Under the pieces are notes generated by a model. That model was given only the letters and a program-made list of their open reading frames with translations, was not told the origin of the DNA and ran no database searches. From NCBI GenBank assembly GCA_030272155.1, contig CP126202.1, positions 1,240,001 to 1,304,000 of the forward strand: DNA of 64,000 bases, given 5' to 3'. Every line of letters begins with the position of its first letter. Within the stretch, counting starts at the first letter, position 1. Source of the DNA: Tetradesmus obliquus (taxonomy: Eukaryota; Chlorophyta; Chlorophyceae; Sphaeropleales; Scenedesmaceae). Below are positions 23,141 through 42,156 of the stretch, piece by piece. Position numbers and translations under genes: made by a program.

Positions 23141-25134
23141 ACAGTGACGTTGCAACAGCAGCAGCAGGTTCTGGGTTGCGTTTTTCAGCCTTGATTTGCT
23201 GGTCTTTAGAATACTATAATAGATAATTGTGCCGTAGTAGTGTTGTTTGTGCTTTGAGGTGGTGATAGTGCTGGCAGATAGATTGTTGTGCCAGTTTCTG
23301 CGCGTAGTAGTTGTCCTGCAGCTGGACAGCAGCGGGGTGGGGATGATGTGCCAGCAGTGGTGCTTCTGGACTGCTGTTGAGTTGAAGGATGCATGGGTGA
23401 CCATCTTGACTAGTTGTACTGCAGTAGTGTTGCTTGCGGTGTTGTGATCTTGACTAGCTTGACTGCAGAAGTGTTGCTGCTGGTGTTGGTGATGATCCTG
23501 CTGTGGCAGAGTGTGTGCCCAGGAGATGTTTCCTTTTGCAGTTGGACAGCAACAGCAGCATGGAGGGCAGCCAATGATGAAGCGATTGAGTGTGGGCATG
23601 CACAGCAAGTTTTGAGCATGCATGTATGCATGTCTGACATCACAGGCAGTGCAGCTGCAAGCTCTGTGTCGTGTTGGGTGAGGTATTTTTCACCCAAGGC
23701 AGACCACACTGGACAGTACAATGATACTATGAGTGTTAGTAAATGCTGTGGGCAGGGAGCAGCGGTGTGTTTGGCTGTCTGTTTTGAAGCCATGCAGTGC
23801 ACAACATATGCTGTTGCCTGAGCCTGCATGCCAAAAGAGTCGTTGCACATCTCGCTGTGTTGGCCGGCAGCAGCTACCCTTGCTGCCTGTCCGCACGAGT
23901 TGTGCAGTGTGGAGGGGAGAATCACTGCCAAAGATTGTTGCCAAAGAAGCACATGTGTTTGCATCCTGCACACCGCACTACTACCCCGCGTGTGCTCCAC
24001 AGTAGAATGTGTACATGGGTGGCGGCGTGTATGGGTGCGTGTGCGTGTGTTTCTAAAATTGTACTGCCGAAAAGAGCACTGCCAAAACATCAAGTGTGTT
24101 TGTTTGTTTGGTGTGTGCGTGGCTGTGGGCTTGTTGCACATATGGGCCATATGATATGGCTGGTGTTGTGATGCGGCTGTGTCATATTCTGCTGTAGCTG
24201 CTACAGAGGCAGCTGGGGCCTCATGTTTGGAGAGGCATCACATCTGGAGCGCAGCTGCCGCGTGCTGACAAGTCGCGGCATAGTAAGCTCAGTTGAACAG
24301 CAGCGGTGATTAAATGGATGACGATGTTGCTGTATGGCTGTACATAACAAAATGCCAGGGCCAGTGTAACTTCTGGATCCCATACCTCTTGAGTGCGTGC
24401 TGCTATGTCATACTCATACTGCAACATGTTGCTGGCACAAACAGCGCAACAGCAGCATGCCGCACTGCATGCAGCACAAGCTTGTTGGTGGAGTGTCGCC
24501 ACGCCCCGTGTCGCCCTGCAGCTCAGCAAGCACTGCTCGGAGCTTCGTACTTTTGAATGTGCAGCCGCTGCACCATAACGTTTATGCCAATGTAGCCTGC
24601 TGCTGCTACAGCCTGCCACACACTTCCATGAGGCTGATCTTTGGCTTGCTGCCTCCTGGCGAACGCGCATGCTGCTGTGAGGTGATGCTATTCAAGGTTA
24701 CTTTCGTGAAGATGCTTTTCGTTGATGCTTTTGCGTTGATGCTATGGCTTGATGAGTAACATGATGATGATGTTGAAGATGCTTTTCTGATAGAGAGCAA
24801 GTACCTTCAGGCCTGTAACCAAGCAGTACAACCCTACCCCTTTTGGTTTTGCAGTCGGCACACGCTTATTCCAAATCTGGCATTCATAAAAGCACCATTT
24901 AAAAGAGCTCGTTCACGCCAGAATATTGCTAACTTAGACATCAGCGCTGCCAGCCTGCTGGACTCGTGCCAGCAGGCGGGAGTCTCGAAGCTGCCACGAG
25001 CTCGCAACAGTGCAACGCAGCATGAGCACATCGAGCATCAACACCCTAAAGGTGTGCATATAAGCTCTGCTCTGCATAGCAGCAGCTGCGAGCGCGCCAT
25101 GCAGCAGACACATGATAGTATGCTTTCACTGCAG

Positions 25135-26583
25135 GCACAGCCTCAGGAGCGGCCCTGCGACTGCAGCACACGCATCAGCACGCCTGAAGCAGCCCAAGTG
25201 GACAAACAGTACTTCGAAAGCTGGAGCTCTGGCGGCCAGGCTGTGCAGCAGCAGGTTAGTGGGCTGGTGTGGTCGTATCCTTGGCTGGCTAGTGGATGGA
25301 ACCAGCGGCAGCAGCACCTGCCTGACAGCACACACGCCTCCGTCAGAACCAAAGCTGTAATTCAGGGCACTCATGCAGTCTCTTGTAGCGTGTAGCAGCT
25401 GATAACAGGTAGCCAGGCACTGCTAGCAGGACGAGGGCAGCATTCCTGCAAGGCGCCAGCAATGCTGCAGCAGCTGCCTCATTAGCAGGCCATCTTCAAG
25501 CCCTGCTGAGCCTGAGCACCACATCTAGTCACCTGCTGCACAACCATAACTCAGTTAAGGTGCAGGGCTGTGATGTGGGCATTGCAGCACGACATTGGCA
25601 GGCCTGAAACTCTTGCCAGACTGACCCAAGCATAGTTTTGCAGTGCTGTGGGTGGCGCCCTCTGCACAAACCAGGTGGAAGTACAGCCAGTCAGCTGCAG
25701 GCCAGCTCACTTAAACCTCCTAGAAACTATTTATATCAATATCAATCAGCCACAGCAACTCATGCCTCAGTTGCACGCGCGACATTGCACACAACAACCA
25801 TCCTGCAGGGCTCCAGTCCCTTCGCCAGCCCCATACGCATCAGCACCAAGGGCCGCTTCACCATCAAGGAGGAGGAGGGCAGCAGCCCAAAGCTTTCCTT
25901 CAGGCTGCCTAGCTGGGGAGGCAGCATGGCAGGGCAGAAGGGCTCAGCAGGGGCCAGCAGTGCACTTGAAGCAGCAGCAGCAGGTGAGAGGCGCTGTTGG
26001 TGTGGCTAATGGCGCATCATCCTGCTCCTGTTTTAGCATGACTTGTGTCAGCAGCCCCAGCTTGACCTTCAGGCTGCCTAGCTGGGGAGGCAGCATGGCA
26101 GGGCAGAAGGCGACAGCAGGGACAGCGGCTCACTTGAAGCAGCAGCAGCAGGTGAGAGGCGCTGTTGGTGTGGCTACTGGCGCATCATCCTGCTCCTGTT
26201 TTAGCATGAGCCTTGTGTCAGCAGCCCCAGCTTGACCTTCAGGCCGCCTAGCTGGGGAGGCAGCATGGCAGGGCAGAAGGCGACAGCAGGGAGCAGCAGC
26301 GCACATGGAGCAGCAGGTGAGAGGTGCTGTCGGTGTGCCACATATACACCACCCTGCTTCCGTGTTGGCATACGCTGTGGTGCATGATGTTGATATGGCA
26401 GACAAGTTATGATTGTATGCTCCCACCCATACGCAGCACTGCTCCTGTATCTGCTTGCAGGAACTGCAAAGGCAGCTCTTACAGAGCCCAGCAGCAGCCA
26501 CTACCAGCCAGCCGGCATGAGCAGCAGCGGCAGGAAGAAGTCGGCTGCAGGAGCGCTGCAGATGCCAGGGCAAAAGCAGTGAG
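25135..26583 (+). CDS. spliced gene of unknown function, 5' part unresolved
   Basis: Three exons agree in phase: 25135-25254 (ending ESWSSGGQAVQQQ), 25809-25983 (FASPIRISTKGRFTIKEEE, then LSFRLPSWGGSMAG) and 26461-26583 (GRKKSAAGALQMPGQKQ, TGA). An open stretch at 24855-25051 (FIKAPFKRARSRQNI, DISAASLLDS) may be an earlier exon, but its donor does not match the phase of the next one. The KGRF-plus-hydrophobic pattern is weakly reminiscent of the C-terminal region of plant Ste20-like kinases, yet no kinase domain is visible upstream, so I do not assign it. The second exon is followed by two truncated copies of its own 3' half. Confidence 0.5.
26045..26325 (+). repeat. two downstream copies of the 25809-25983 exon end
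   Basis: Text encoding LTFRLPSWGGSMAGQKA and a CAGCAGCAGGTGAGAGG donor recurs at about 26055-26160 and 26230-26325, with a unit of about 170 bp that includes intron sequence. Both copies lie 3' of the intact exon and lack its first half. Confidence 0.85.
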
Positions 26584-27842
26584 CCCTGCTACCAGCAGCT
26601 GAGATGGCGCTGCTACTGTTGATGTTGGCAGCTGCCGCAGCTAGCCAACAACAGCGCTGTGCTGGTGTAGTCAGTTGCGGTGTAAGCGGCCTGTGCCAAG
26701 ATGGCGGCTTGGTGTGATTAGAGTGGCAATTTGGATTCATCATTGTATGCTCCCATACGCAGCACCCATCAGTGGTACTGCAGCGCCTGCAACTCGTCCC
26801 AACTTGGGACTTGGGAGCAGTGACTGCTGCGTGTGGTTGTGTTGCTTTATGTGTACAGTAGGCAGTCCGGCAGAGCCTGTCATTTGTGTTATGGGGCCTC
26901 ACAAACTGACTGCTATGTGTCGATTCTGTGTCTAGACAGCAGCAGCTGCAGCAGCACCCGCGTTGAGATGCGCAGTGCACTGCACACTCTGCACTTCTGT
27001 TCTGTACAGCTGTACTGCAGTGCACCTGAGAAGCTGCAGACGGTCCGCAGATTATCTGTGGCACTGTCATGACGCCATGTGGCGGCCCACAGTTCAAACC
27101 AATCAAATAACTCTGTTACAAGTGTTTAAATGTTACTTGAATCTCAGTGCGGAACTGCCACTAGCAGCAAGACACTTGCGAGTCGCGTGTCACACTGTTG
27201 CGAGTACGATCTACAGAGGTGTTGTGGCGCATAAGTTCACAGTGGCCATGGGTGCGTCATGCCAGGTTTGGAGTGTTCTGTCATGCAGCAGCTGAGTTGC
27301 GCTGAGTTGGTACGTGCCAGCCGCCAGGAATGTAAGCGATGGCCCTCGCCACTTTGTTTTGTGAACTTCACAGCTTGAAGCTAGTGGCAGTGTCACATGT
27401 GCGCCCGACAGCTTCCGAAGCTGAGTCAGCGGTGCTTTGAGCTGGCCCACAAGCTCGAGCGTGTCGCCAATACAATGCATGTATGTTGCGGCAGTGCAGT
27501 ACTAGTACAAGCTCAGGAGCGACGTAAGCAATGCACACAATGAGTTACACACCACGCGATGAGCAAACCACACATCACAACCTCATCGACAACAACAGCT
27601 GGCAGGCTGGCTACCGCAGCTGCAGTCACTTAAGTAAACTTGCTGGCCAGATAGCTACTCCTCGTAATGGCTAGTGCACACGATCACACTTACTGTCCCA
27701 GCCGCAGGCACATGAACACTGCTGCTGTTGTGCTCCTCTGCCCTGTCCTGCAAGCCGGCTACCACTGCTGCCGCTGGCCGTAGCCGCCAGGTCCCCCTGC
27801 TGCTGCCACTCCTGCCCACTCCTGCAAGCAGCCCACGTGCTG
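26584..27842. other. intergenic region between convergent genes
   Basis: About 1.26 kb between the stop of the unknown plus-strand gene and the stop of CDKC on the minus strand. No gene, RNA or notable repeat seen. Confidence 0.5.
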
Positions 27843-35455
<7,613 letters not shown>

Positions 35456-36219
35456 ATCTAGAGAGGATGCAGGGCAACAGGCCTGCCACAAGGCCCCCTC
35501 GCCTCTCGGGGTCAGTTCAAGGCAAGCTGTATCAACTGCTGCTTCGATTGTTCTTATTAGGCTTGATACTACTTCTGAATGTAATTGAGCGCGAAAAGGA
35601 CAGAAGGGCAAGTACAACAGAAGCGATGCAGCTGATCGACGTGCACAGCGGACTCAAAGGTATTATTAAACGACTTAAGCGAAGTTCTATAGACGGCCAC
35701 CTATACTTCAGACTCCATTTGGGGGTTGGGGTGACCGCAGTGCAGAAGGGTTGTCATTATGTCTTGTCACTGCAGTCTGCACCCTGTCCTTTCCCACTCC
35801 TGCTGCTCAGCAGCAGTGCTGCGTGCGGCATGCTGCACCAAGTGGTTCAGGCTGAGAATTGCCAGCGCCGACCGAGGGTGACGGGCTTTGCAGCAACTGG
35901 CAAGTCACATGTGCTGCGCAGCCAGCACTGGCTTTGCTGGATAGCACCTGACGCCAGCTCAGCCAGCCTTGCCTGTCCAAGGGCCAGTTTCCTGCTCACA
36001 TCATCAACTTCCACAAAAGAGAATAAGAGTAAAGCAAAACCTTGCCCGGATATGTTACCTCAGGTGCTCCATACCACACAGGTCAACCGTGTGTCCTCAA
36101 CCACAACCCTGGACACAGTATGCGTGAGGCATATGTGCTCTCCCAGAACTCACTCTATCAACAATACCCGTTCCCAAGACCCCTTCCTGCAAGTCAAACA
36201 TTACAGTCAAACATCGACA
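35456..36219. other. intergenic region upstream of CDKC
   Basis: About 0.76 kb between the CDKC start and the ABCI11-like stop, both minus strand. It should contain the CDKC promoter. No TATA box or repeat that I would call. Confidence 0.5.
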
Positions 36220-38950
36220 CTAGTCTTCAACATCGCTCAGGCTGTCTGGCGGCCACTGAACCGCCTCCATCTTCCCGCCCATCTCCATGCGCCACGCACA
36301 GTCCACCAGCGGCGCAATGTCGGCAAGGTCATGGCTCACAACCAGCAGCGTTGCTTCCCGCTTTAACTCGCGCAACAGCGCCACAACCTCCCTGCGGGAA
36401 TGTGATCAGGCGAGACAGATGGGTAAGTGTCATGCAGGCTCACAACCAGCAGCGTTGCCGCATGCTTCAACTCGCGCAGCAGCGCCACAACCTCCCAGCA
36501 GGCATGAGTTGAGACAGTACAGATGGGCAAGTATAATGCGGGATCACAACCAGCAACGTTGCTTCCCGCTTACACTGGCGCAGCAGCGCCACAAACTCCC
36601 TGCAGTTACATAACAGGGCAGATATGTGGGTAGATGTCATGCAGGCTGGCAACCAGCAGCGTTGCATACCGCTTCAACTCGCCCAGCAGCGCCACAAACT
36701 CCCTGCGGGCATGGAATGAGCCAGTACACACAAACAAGGGTTGTGGCGCACAACCTGCAAGTGGCTCGTCCAGCAGCCGCACAAGAGCAAGCTCAGCAAG
36801 CATCCAAAGCAGCTTACACGCAAAGTGTATCCATGCTGCAGCCACCTGCGTGCATGCCAGTCCAGTCCTGCAAGCGGCTCACCCAGCAGCAGCACAGAGG
36901 GCACCCACACCAACCAACCACACACTATCTATTTCAACAGTACCCAGACTTACGACACACTGTCAACCTCACCTGCGCGCGTGCCAGTCCACTCCTGCAA
37001 GCGGTTGGCTCAGCAGCAGCACCGAGGGCCCCCGCACCAAGCATGATAACAGGTTTAACAACCACAAAACCATGCTGCACCCACCTGCGGTTCATGCCAG
37101 TCCAGTCCTGCAAGCGGCTCGATCAGCAACAAACACAAACTCAACAGCAGCATTGAAATCAAAGCATCAGGCTCACCTGCGCGCATGCCAGTCCAGTCCT
37201 GCAAGCGGCGTCCAGCAGCAGCACAAGTGCAAGTGCAGCAAGCATTCAAAGCAGCTTGCAGGGGCAAAAGTGTCCTTACTGCACCCAGCTGCGTGCATGC
37301 CAGTCCAGTCCTGCAAGCGGCTCGTCCAGCAGCAAACCAACACTAATTCAAAAACAGTGATGAAAGAACAGCATCAGCCCCACCTGCGCGCATGCCACTC
37401 CAGTCCTGCAAGCGGCTCGTCCAGCAGCAGCACCAAGCGGCCCCGCATCAAGCAACCATCACTCATCTCTTCAAACATTATCAGGATTGAATACACACTG
37501 TCAGGCTCACCTGCGCGCGTGCCAATCCAGTCCTGCAAGTGGCTCGTCCAGCAGCAGCACCGAAGGCCCCCGCACCAGCTGCAGCGCCAGCGCCAGCCGC
37601 CGCTGCTGCCCGCCAGACAGCGCAGCGGGGCTGATGTTGAATGGGATGCCTGACAGGCCCACTGCATCAACCACCTGTCATAATTGTAGCGCAGCAGCAG
37701 GTTCAACAAATTCAGGTAAGCATATGTGTCATGGGGGGATAAAGCAGGGCAGCGCAGCGAGGCTGATGTTGCATGGGATGCCTGAGAGGCCCACTGCATC
37801 CACCACCTGTCACAATTGCAGAACAGCGGAAGTTTTTTTTACATATCAGAGGCGTGGCTACGTGTGGGTCCTGCAACACATGTACAGGCGAGTACTGATA
37901 GATAGCACGTCCAGCACTGTACACGCTGCGTAAGCCACTCACCCGCTGCATGCGCACAGCCATGGCCTGGCGCTGGCCCCAGTATGCAACGTCGCGCGGC
38001 CAGGTGAAGGTCATCTCCGCCATGACGTCATCGCCCAAGAAATGACGCTCCGGGAACTGGAACACCAGCCCCACCTGCAATGCACAATGAAGAAGGAAAC
38101 AGATGACGGACAACGTTTCAAGTAGCAGGACTATGGTTGGCAAAAACAGGCAGCATAACATCCAAGAAGAGGTACCGCAGTGTCAGAGGGTGGTGACACC
38201 CCTGTTGTCTGCAGGTGCCCAGCAAAGTGGGCATCCCGCACCTGCTGCACGCGCTCCTCGATGTGAGTAGGCACAAACAGGCTGGAGGCATGGTCCCTGG
38301 GCACTGGCACATTTTTCCCTCAAACGACCATGACAACTTCAACGAGCAACACTGCCTCCTCAACACCACCCATGCCGCACCTGCTGCACACGCTCCTCGA
38401 TGTGTGTGGGCCACAAACAGGCCTGCTTCCTAAACCCACGCTTTACAAAGAGTAACATTGCTAGCAGTGCCTTCTTAACACCTTCTGAATTCTCACAGAT
38501 ACTCAGCCCGCACCTGCTGCATGCGCTCCTCAATGTGTGTGGGCACAAAACAGCCCAAAAGGCTGCCCTGCTTGCTCAAATCATACAGAAGTCGGCACAC
38601 GCAAGTAGAAGCAGCAATGCCTGACGCGTCATCCCGCACCTGCTGCATGCGCTCCTCAATGTGTGTGGGCACAAACAGGCCAGAGGCGTGGTCGCCAGGG
38701 GCAGGCCGGTGGATGAAGATCTGGCCGGCCGTCTGCTCGCTCAAGCCAGCTAACAGCTGCAGCAGCGTGGTCTTGCCGGAGCCTGCGGGGTATTACATAA
38801 AAATGGTTTCATGTTACAGCGTGTCAGGTGAGCAGCAGCGTGGTCTTGCCGGAGCCTGCGGGGTTTTTTGACAGTGGGTTTTGTGGTACAGTGCGTGTGG
38901 ATGAAGAGTTTTGCTTGCAGAAGGTTGTGAGGTCTGTCACCCATGTATAG

Positions 38951-38981
<31 letters not shown>

Positions 38982-39744
38982 GTCAGCTTCTCATGTGATG
39001 TGCCTAGCCTGCTTTGAGCGACTCACCGCTGCGCCCGATGATCAGCCCCAGCTGATTCGGCTTCAAATTGAAACTGACGTTATCCAGCAGCGGCTTCTCA
39101 GATCCTGGCGGGTGAAATGACAAGTTCTTTGCCAGCACATTGCCGCCCGGCTGACCTCCACCGCTCCTGTCGGAGGCCTGCTGCTGCTCTGCTGCCTGCT
39201 GCAGCTGCATTGCATACGCCATGAAGAGGCCCGCGAGGCCGTTAGGGTCTATGTCTGCAGGGTTTATGTTCTGCAGGTTTTGCAGGTTTGCAGGCGTGAC
39301 GCCAGGCGGAAGCGGCATGCCAGGCCCGCTGCTGCTGCTGCTGCTGCTGCCGCCACCGAAGGGGCCTGCTGCAGCTGCTGCTACCCGCAGCCTGCGCGCT
39401 GATGTGCTGTTGCTGCTGCTGCTGCTGTTTAGGCTGCTGCTGCATGATCTACTGAGAAGTGTGACACTAGGCACCCACTGCTGCTGCTGCCACAGGCTCG
39501 GGCTAAGCTGCGGCCTGAGACTCGCCGCACAAATAGCATTCCTGTGCGGCTGCTGCTGCATGAGCGGCAGCAGCACAGCTTGGCGCTGCTGCCTGCTGAC
39601 TGTGCACGCTCTGCTGCCACGCAATGAGCTGCTACGCGTGCAAGCTGCATGGCTGCCGCTCAGCCTGCTGCTGCGGCTGCTGCTGCTGCTCTGGCTGCTG
39701 CTCTGGCTGCTGCTCAGGCTGCTGCACTGCCGCTGTGGCAGCAT
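36220..39744 (-). CDS. ABCI11: plastid ABC-transporter ATPase, ABCI11/NAP14-like
   Basis: Five exons join in phase: 39027-39744 (ATG), 38640-38782, 37943-38074, 37511-37674 and 36220-36391 (TAG), giving 442 residues. The first 150 or so residues are Ser/Arg/Ala-rich and fit a chloroplast transit peptide plus a variable linker. The ATPase core has Walker A (GRSGSGKTT, split by intron 1), the Q-loop [13 protein letters not shown], signature [15 protein letters not shown], Walker [14 protein letters not shown] and the switch His in [30 protein letters not shown] and EPLAGLDW resemble Arabidopsis ABCI11/NAP14, a soluble plastid ATPase linked to metal balance; that match is from memory. Its membrane partners are not in the window. 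The next gene upstream ends only 25 nt before this ATG. Confidence 0.88.
36430..37440 (-). repeat. two arrays of splice-junction copies in the last ABCI11 intron
   Basis: Copies of the 3' end of exon 4 ([10 protein letters not shown] codons, usually with a GGTG donor) lie near 37380, 37281, 37170, 37080, 36970 and 36840, with a degenerate one near 36750. Copies of the acceptor and 5' end of exon 5 ([14 protein letters not shown]) lie near 36645-36715, 36540-36605 and 36430-36500. So one intron is filled from both sides by echoes of its two flanking exons. Confidence 0.88.
37740..38868 (-). repeat. partial copies of ABCI11 exons 2 and 4
   Basis: A copy of the exon 4 start ([14 protein letters not shown] codons) lies at about 37745-37812, 5' of exon 4. 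Copies of the exon 2 end ([11 protein letters not shown] and donor) lie near 38508-38550, 38386-38420 and 38240-38280, 3' of exon 2. A copy of the exon 2 start with its acceptor lies at about 38829-38868, 5' of exon 2. Confidence 0.85.
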
Positions 39745-39769
39745 TGCTGCTGTTGCTGATGGTGGTAAG

Positions 39770-40182
39770 CTACAGGTCAAAGTCCAGGTCAGAGTCGTCT
39801 TCCTGTGGTGGTTGCTGCCCTAGCAGCTGCATGCAAGTAAACAACATACAAGGCAGCAGCAGCGGCAGCAGCAGCAGCAGCAGGGAGCAGCAGCGATTTG
39901 TTGAGCATGCATAGACCGCACATAACAAACCGTCCAACGGTGATCGACAAAATTTACCTTGCTCATCAACTCGACCGAAGCCTGCGATGCTGTCTGCGTT
40001 GCTTTGTAGTACTCCAAGTTCTGCTGGTAAGTGGTAGTCTGCTTCTCGTGCTGCTGCTGCGCCTTGTTTTGCTGCTTCTTATGCTGCCTGCGTTTCTTTT
40101 TGATAGTTTTCACGATCTCCTTTGGCTGCTCCTTGGACTGCTGCAGGCTGGACAGCTGCCTCAGGGCAAGCTTTGCAGACAT
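39770..40182 (-). CDS. 93-residue basic coiled-coil protein with acidic tail
   Basis: Two exons, 39958-40182 and 39770-39826, splice at GTAAAT...CAG in phase. The product starts MSAKLALRQLSSLQQSKEQP, has a very basic Gln-rich helical middle (IKKKRRQHKKQQNKAQQQ), and ends in an acidic tail EDDSDLDFDL. The composition suits a nuclear or nucleolar helper protein, but I recognise no family. Its TAG stop lies 25 nt before the ABCI11-like ATG on the same strand, too close for separate transcription with a normal promoter and 3' UTR. Confidence 0.7.
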
Positions 40183-42156
40183 GGTTTGTGGGGTGTGCTG
40201 CTTACTTCATTGCAAGGCAAACAACGTCAAGCGAGCAGTTAACGAGCTTTGCTGTCTTTACATGACCAGCAGCACCAGGAATTAGAGCCTGGGTTTGGGT
40301 GTCTACTAGAGGGGACTTTGAACGTTACAATGCCACTGACATAACAGCCTGCCTGGCAGTGTTGCAGGATGCTGCGTCACGCAGCTGTTGCCCAGAAGAT
40401 ACTGAACAATCATTAGGAGTGCCTGACATTTGATGCTGATTGTTGTGATGGTTGGTAGCACGAGGCGTACATGGCACTCCTAACCCTAACGATGCCTCAT
40501 GAGATCAGACGCTGAATCGAACAACACAGTACACACAGATACACACCTGCAGGCGTACTGTGTACTTCTGCTTACCTGGAAGTACACGTTTGCACTCAAC
40601 CTACTCCTTGAAATTAGGAAGGGCATAGAGAAAAACTGTATGTGTGCCAGCGGACCCTGAAGTACGCAGAGTTACATCCCCGCTTGCACACTGGTTGCAG
40701 CCGGCACCATGCAGTGCATCTATGCATATGTTGTGATCTCATGAGACCCGTCTATGCAGCCTGCAAGCCCAGCCTGTGTGGCATGCGCTGCAGCTGCTCA
40801 CATGCAAACACACACGGCGGGCATACATCCACCTGTGTGTATGCTCAGAACCACGTAGCGACAGAGGGCAGAATGCTCATGGCAACTGGTTTCCCAGTTT
40901 AAGCAGGGACTTCACCACAAGTCACACCATGCAACAAGATGCTTACAACTACCCCAGAATCTGGCCAGCTGCACTCCACTCGACCTTGCAATGTAACAAC
41001 AGCGTTAAGTGCTGCATGCCAACACACTCAGCTAGCATCGCTGCACTACACCAGCTATGCTATGACCTTGGTTGTTCGGCCTGCAGGATCGGTATGTATC
41101 ATTCTTTCACAAAGGCGCCTTGTGCCAGCTGTGGACCTGCACCCTGGCCACCCAGCTGCGCACAAATTGCTGCTATGTCTGCTGCTGCTGCTGCTGCCGG
41201 TTGTTGCTGCAGCCCAGCCACGCGCATCACTGCTGCTGCCAGCCGCTACTGCAGCCCTGTCATGCGGTCCTGGCTGCCTGCAGGTCAACCACACCCAGCA
41301 CAGCAGAGCAGGATATGTATATGCCGCTGCCAGATGACAGTTTCAAAGACATGGCATGCACTCAGAGGCCACCAGCTACGTAGACATGCCAGCAGGGACA
41401 GGCTGGGTGACCTGAAATATTCCACCGCATGCAGTGCGGCCATGCGTGATTGCCCCCAGTACAAGACCCCAAACCGCAGGCGCACTTCAGCTGGCTGCAG
41501 GATGTCCACATACAGTGGCATCATCTCGGTGTACAGCTGCCTAGCCCACCTACCTGCAGTGTCGTTCGCTGTCCCACTACCAGTAATCTTCTCTGTCGAT
41601 CTCTTCGCTGTCGATCTCTTCGCCATCGATTAAATAGGACTGTGCTCTTCGCACCCAGCGGTGCTGCAGCTGCAGCCACACAGGCGGCAGCGGGTCCTGC
41701 AAGGCAGCGGCACCAGACAGCTGCAGTTAACAGGGAGCTTGCAGTTTTGTGCATGTGAAGCCAATGGAGGCGCCCGACAAAGTGGGGTCAGCAGGGGTTA
41801 CTGTGTCAACGTTGATGTTTGTTGCGTACTGTACTGCTGGTAGCCATGGTAACCAGTGCAGTGCAGTTGCCAGCAGCGGCAGACAGGCCGGCAAACAAGC
41901 TATACAGCAGCGAGCACTGCGAAGGAAAGCGTCTTGATAACTGTTGCAGTGCAAGCTACACTGCAGCAACATGCGGGTAACAATGTTGGGTGCAGCAGCG
42001 ATGGCACCAGAGCTCTCATCAATTGTGTGCAGCGGCAGCTGATTCTTTGCATGTGTCTAATGCCTGCCTTGGTGAAGTTTCAAGAAGCAAAGCCAGCAAC
42101 CGTTCATCACGACACCACAAACACAACCCCATTGTATGCACAATGCGTAGCTAGAT
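40183..42156. other. intergenic region, about 2 kb
   Basis: Lies between the coiled-coil gene start and the end of the F-box/LRR gene on the same strand. No gene supported. It must contain the promoter for the coiled-coil/ABCI11 pair. A short ATCTCTTCGCTGTCG repeat lies near 41595-41625. Confidence 0.5.

Larger units (their letters stand above)
18388..24854. other. 6.5-kb gene-poor stretch
   Basis: Apart from the four repeat blocks listed separately, I find no frame with recognisable protein features on either strand. Just after the reductase stop, 18430-18490 repeats the exon-7 end (GCTGCTGAGCAGTAGCTTG). A frame open at 19442-19635 could be an exon but matches nothing I know. The part from 23141 to 24854 shows no repeat or gene. 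Confidence 0.5.

Noticed and set aside
40776..41633. 285-codon plus-strand frame in the 2-kb intergenic region
   Set aside because: Cys/His/Ala-rich text with no motif; starts and ends without splice or promoter support.
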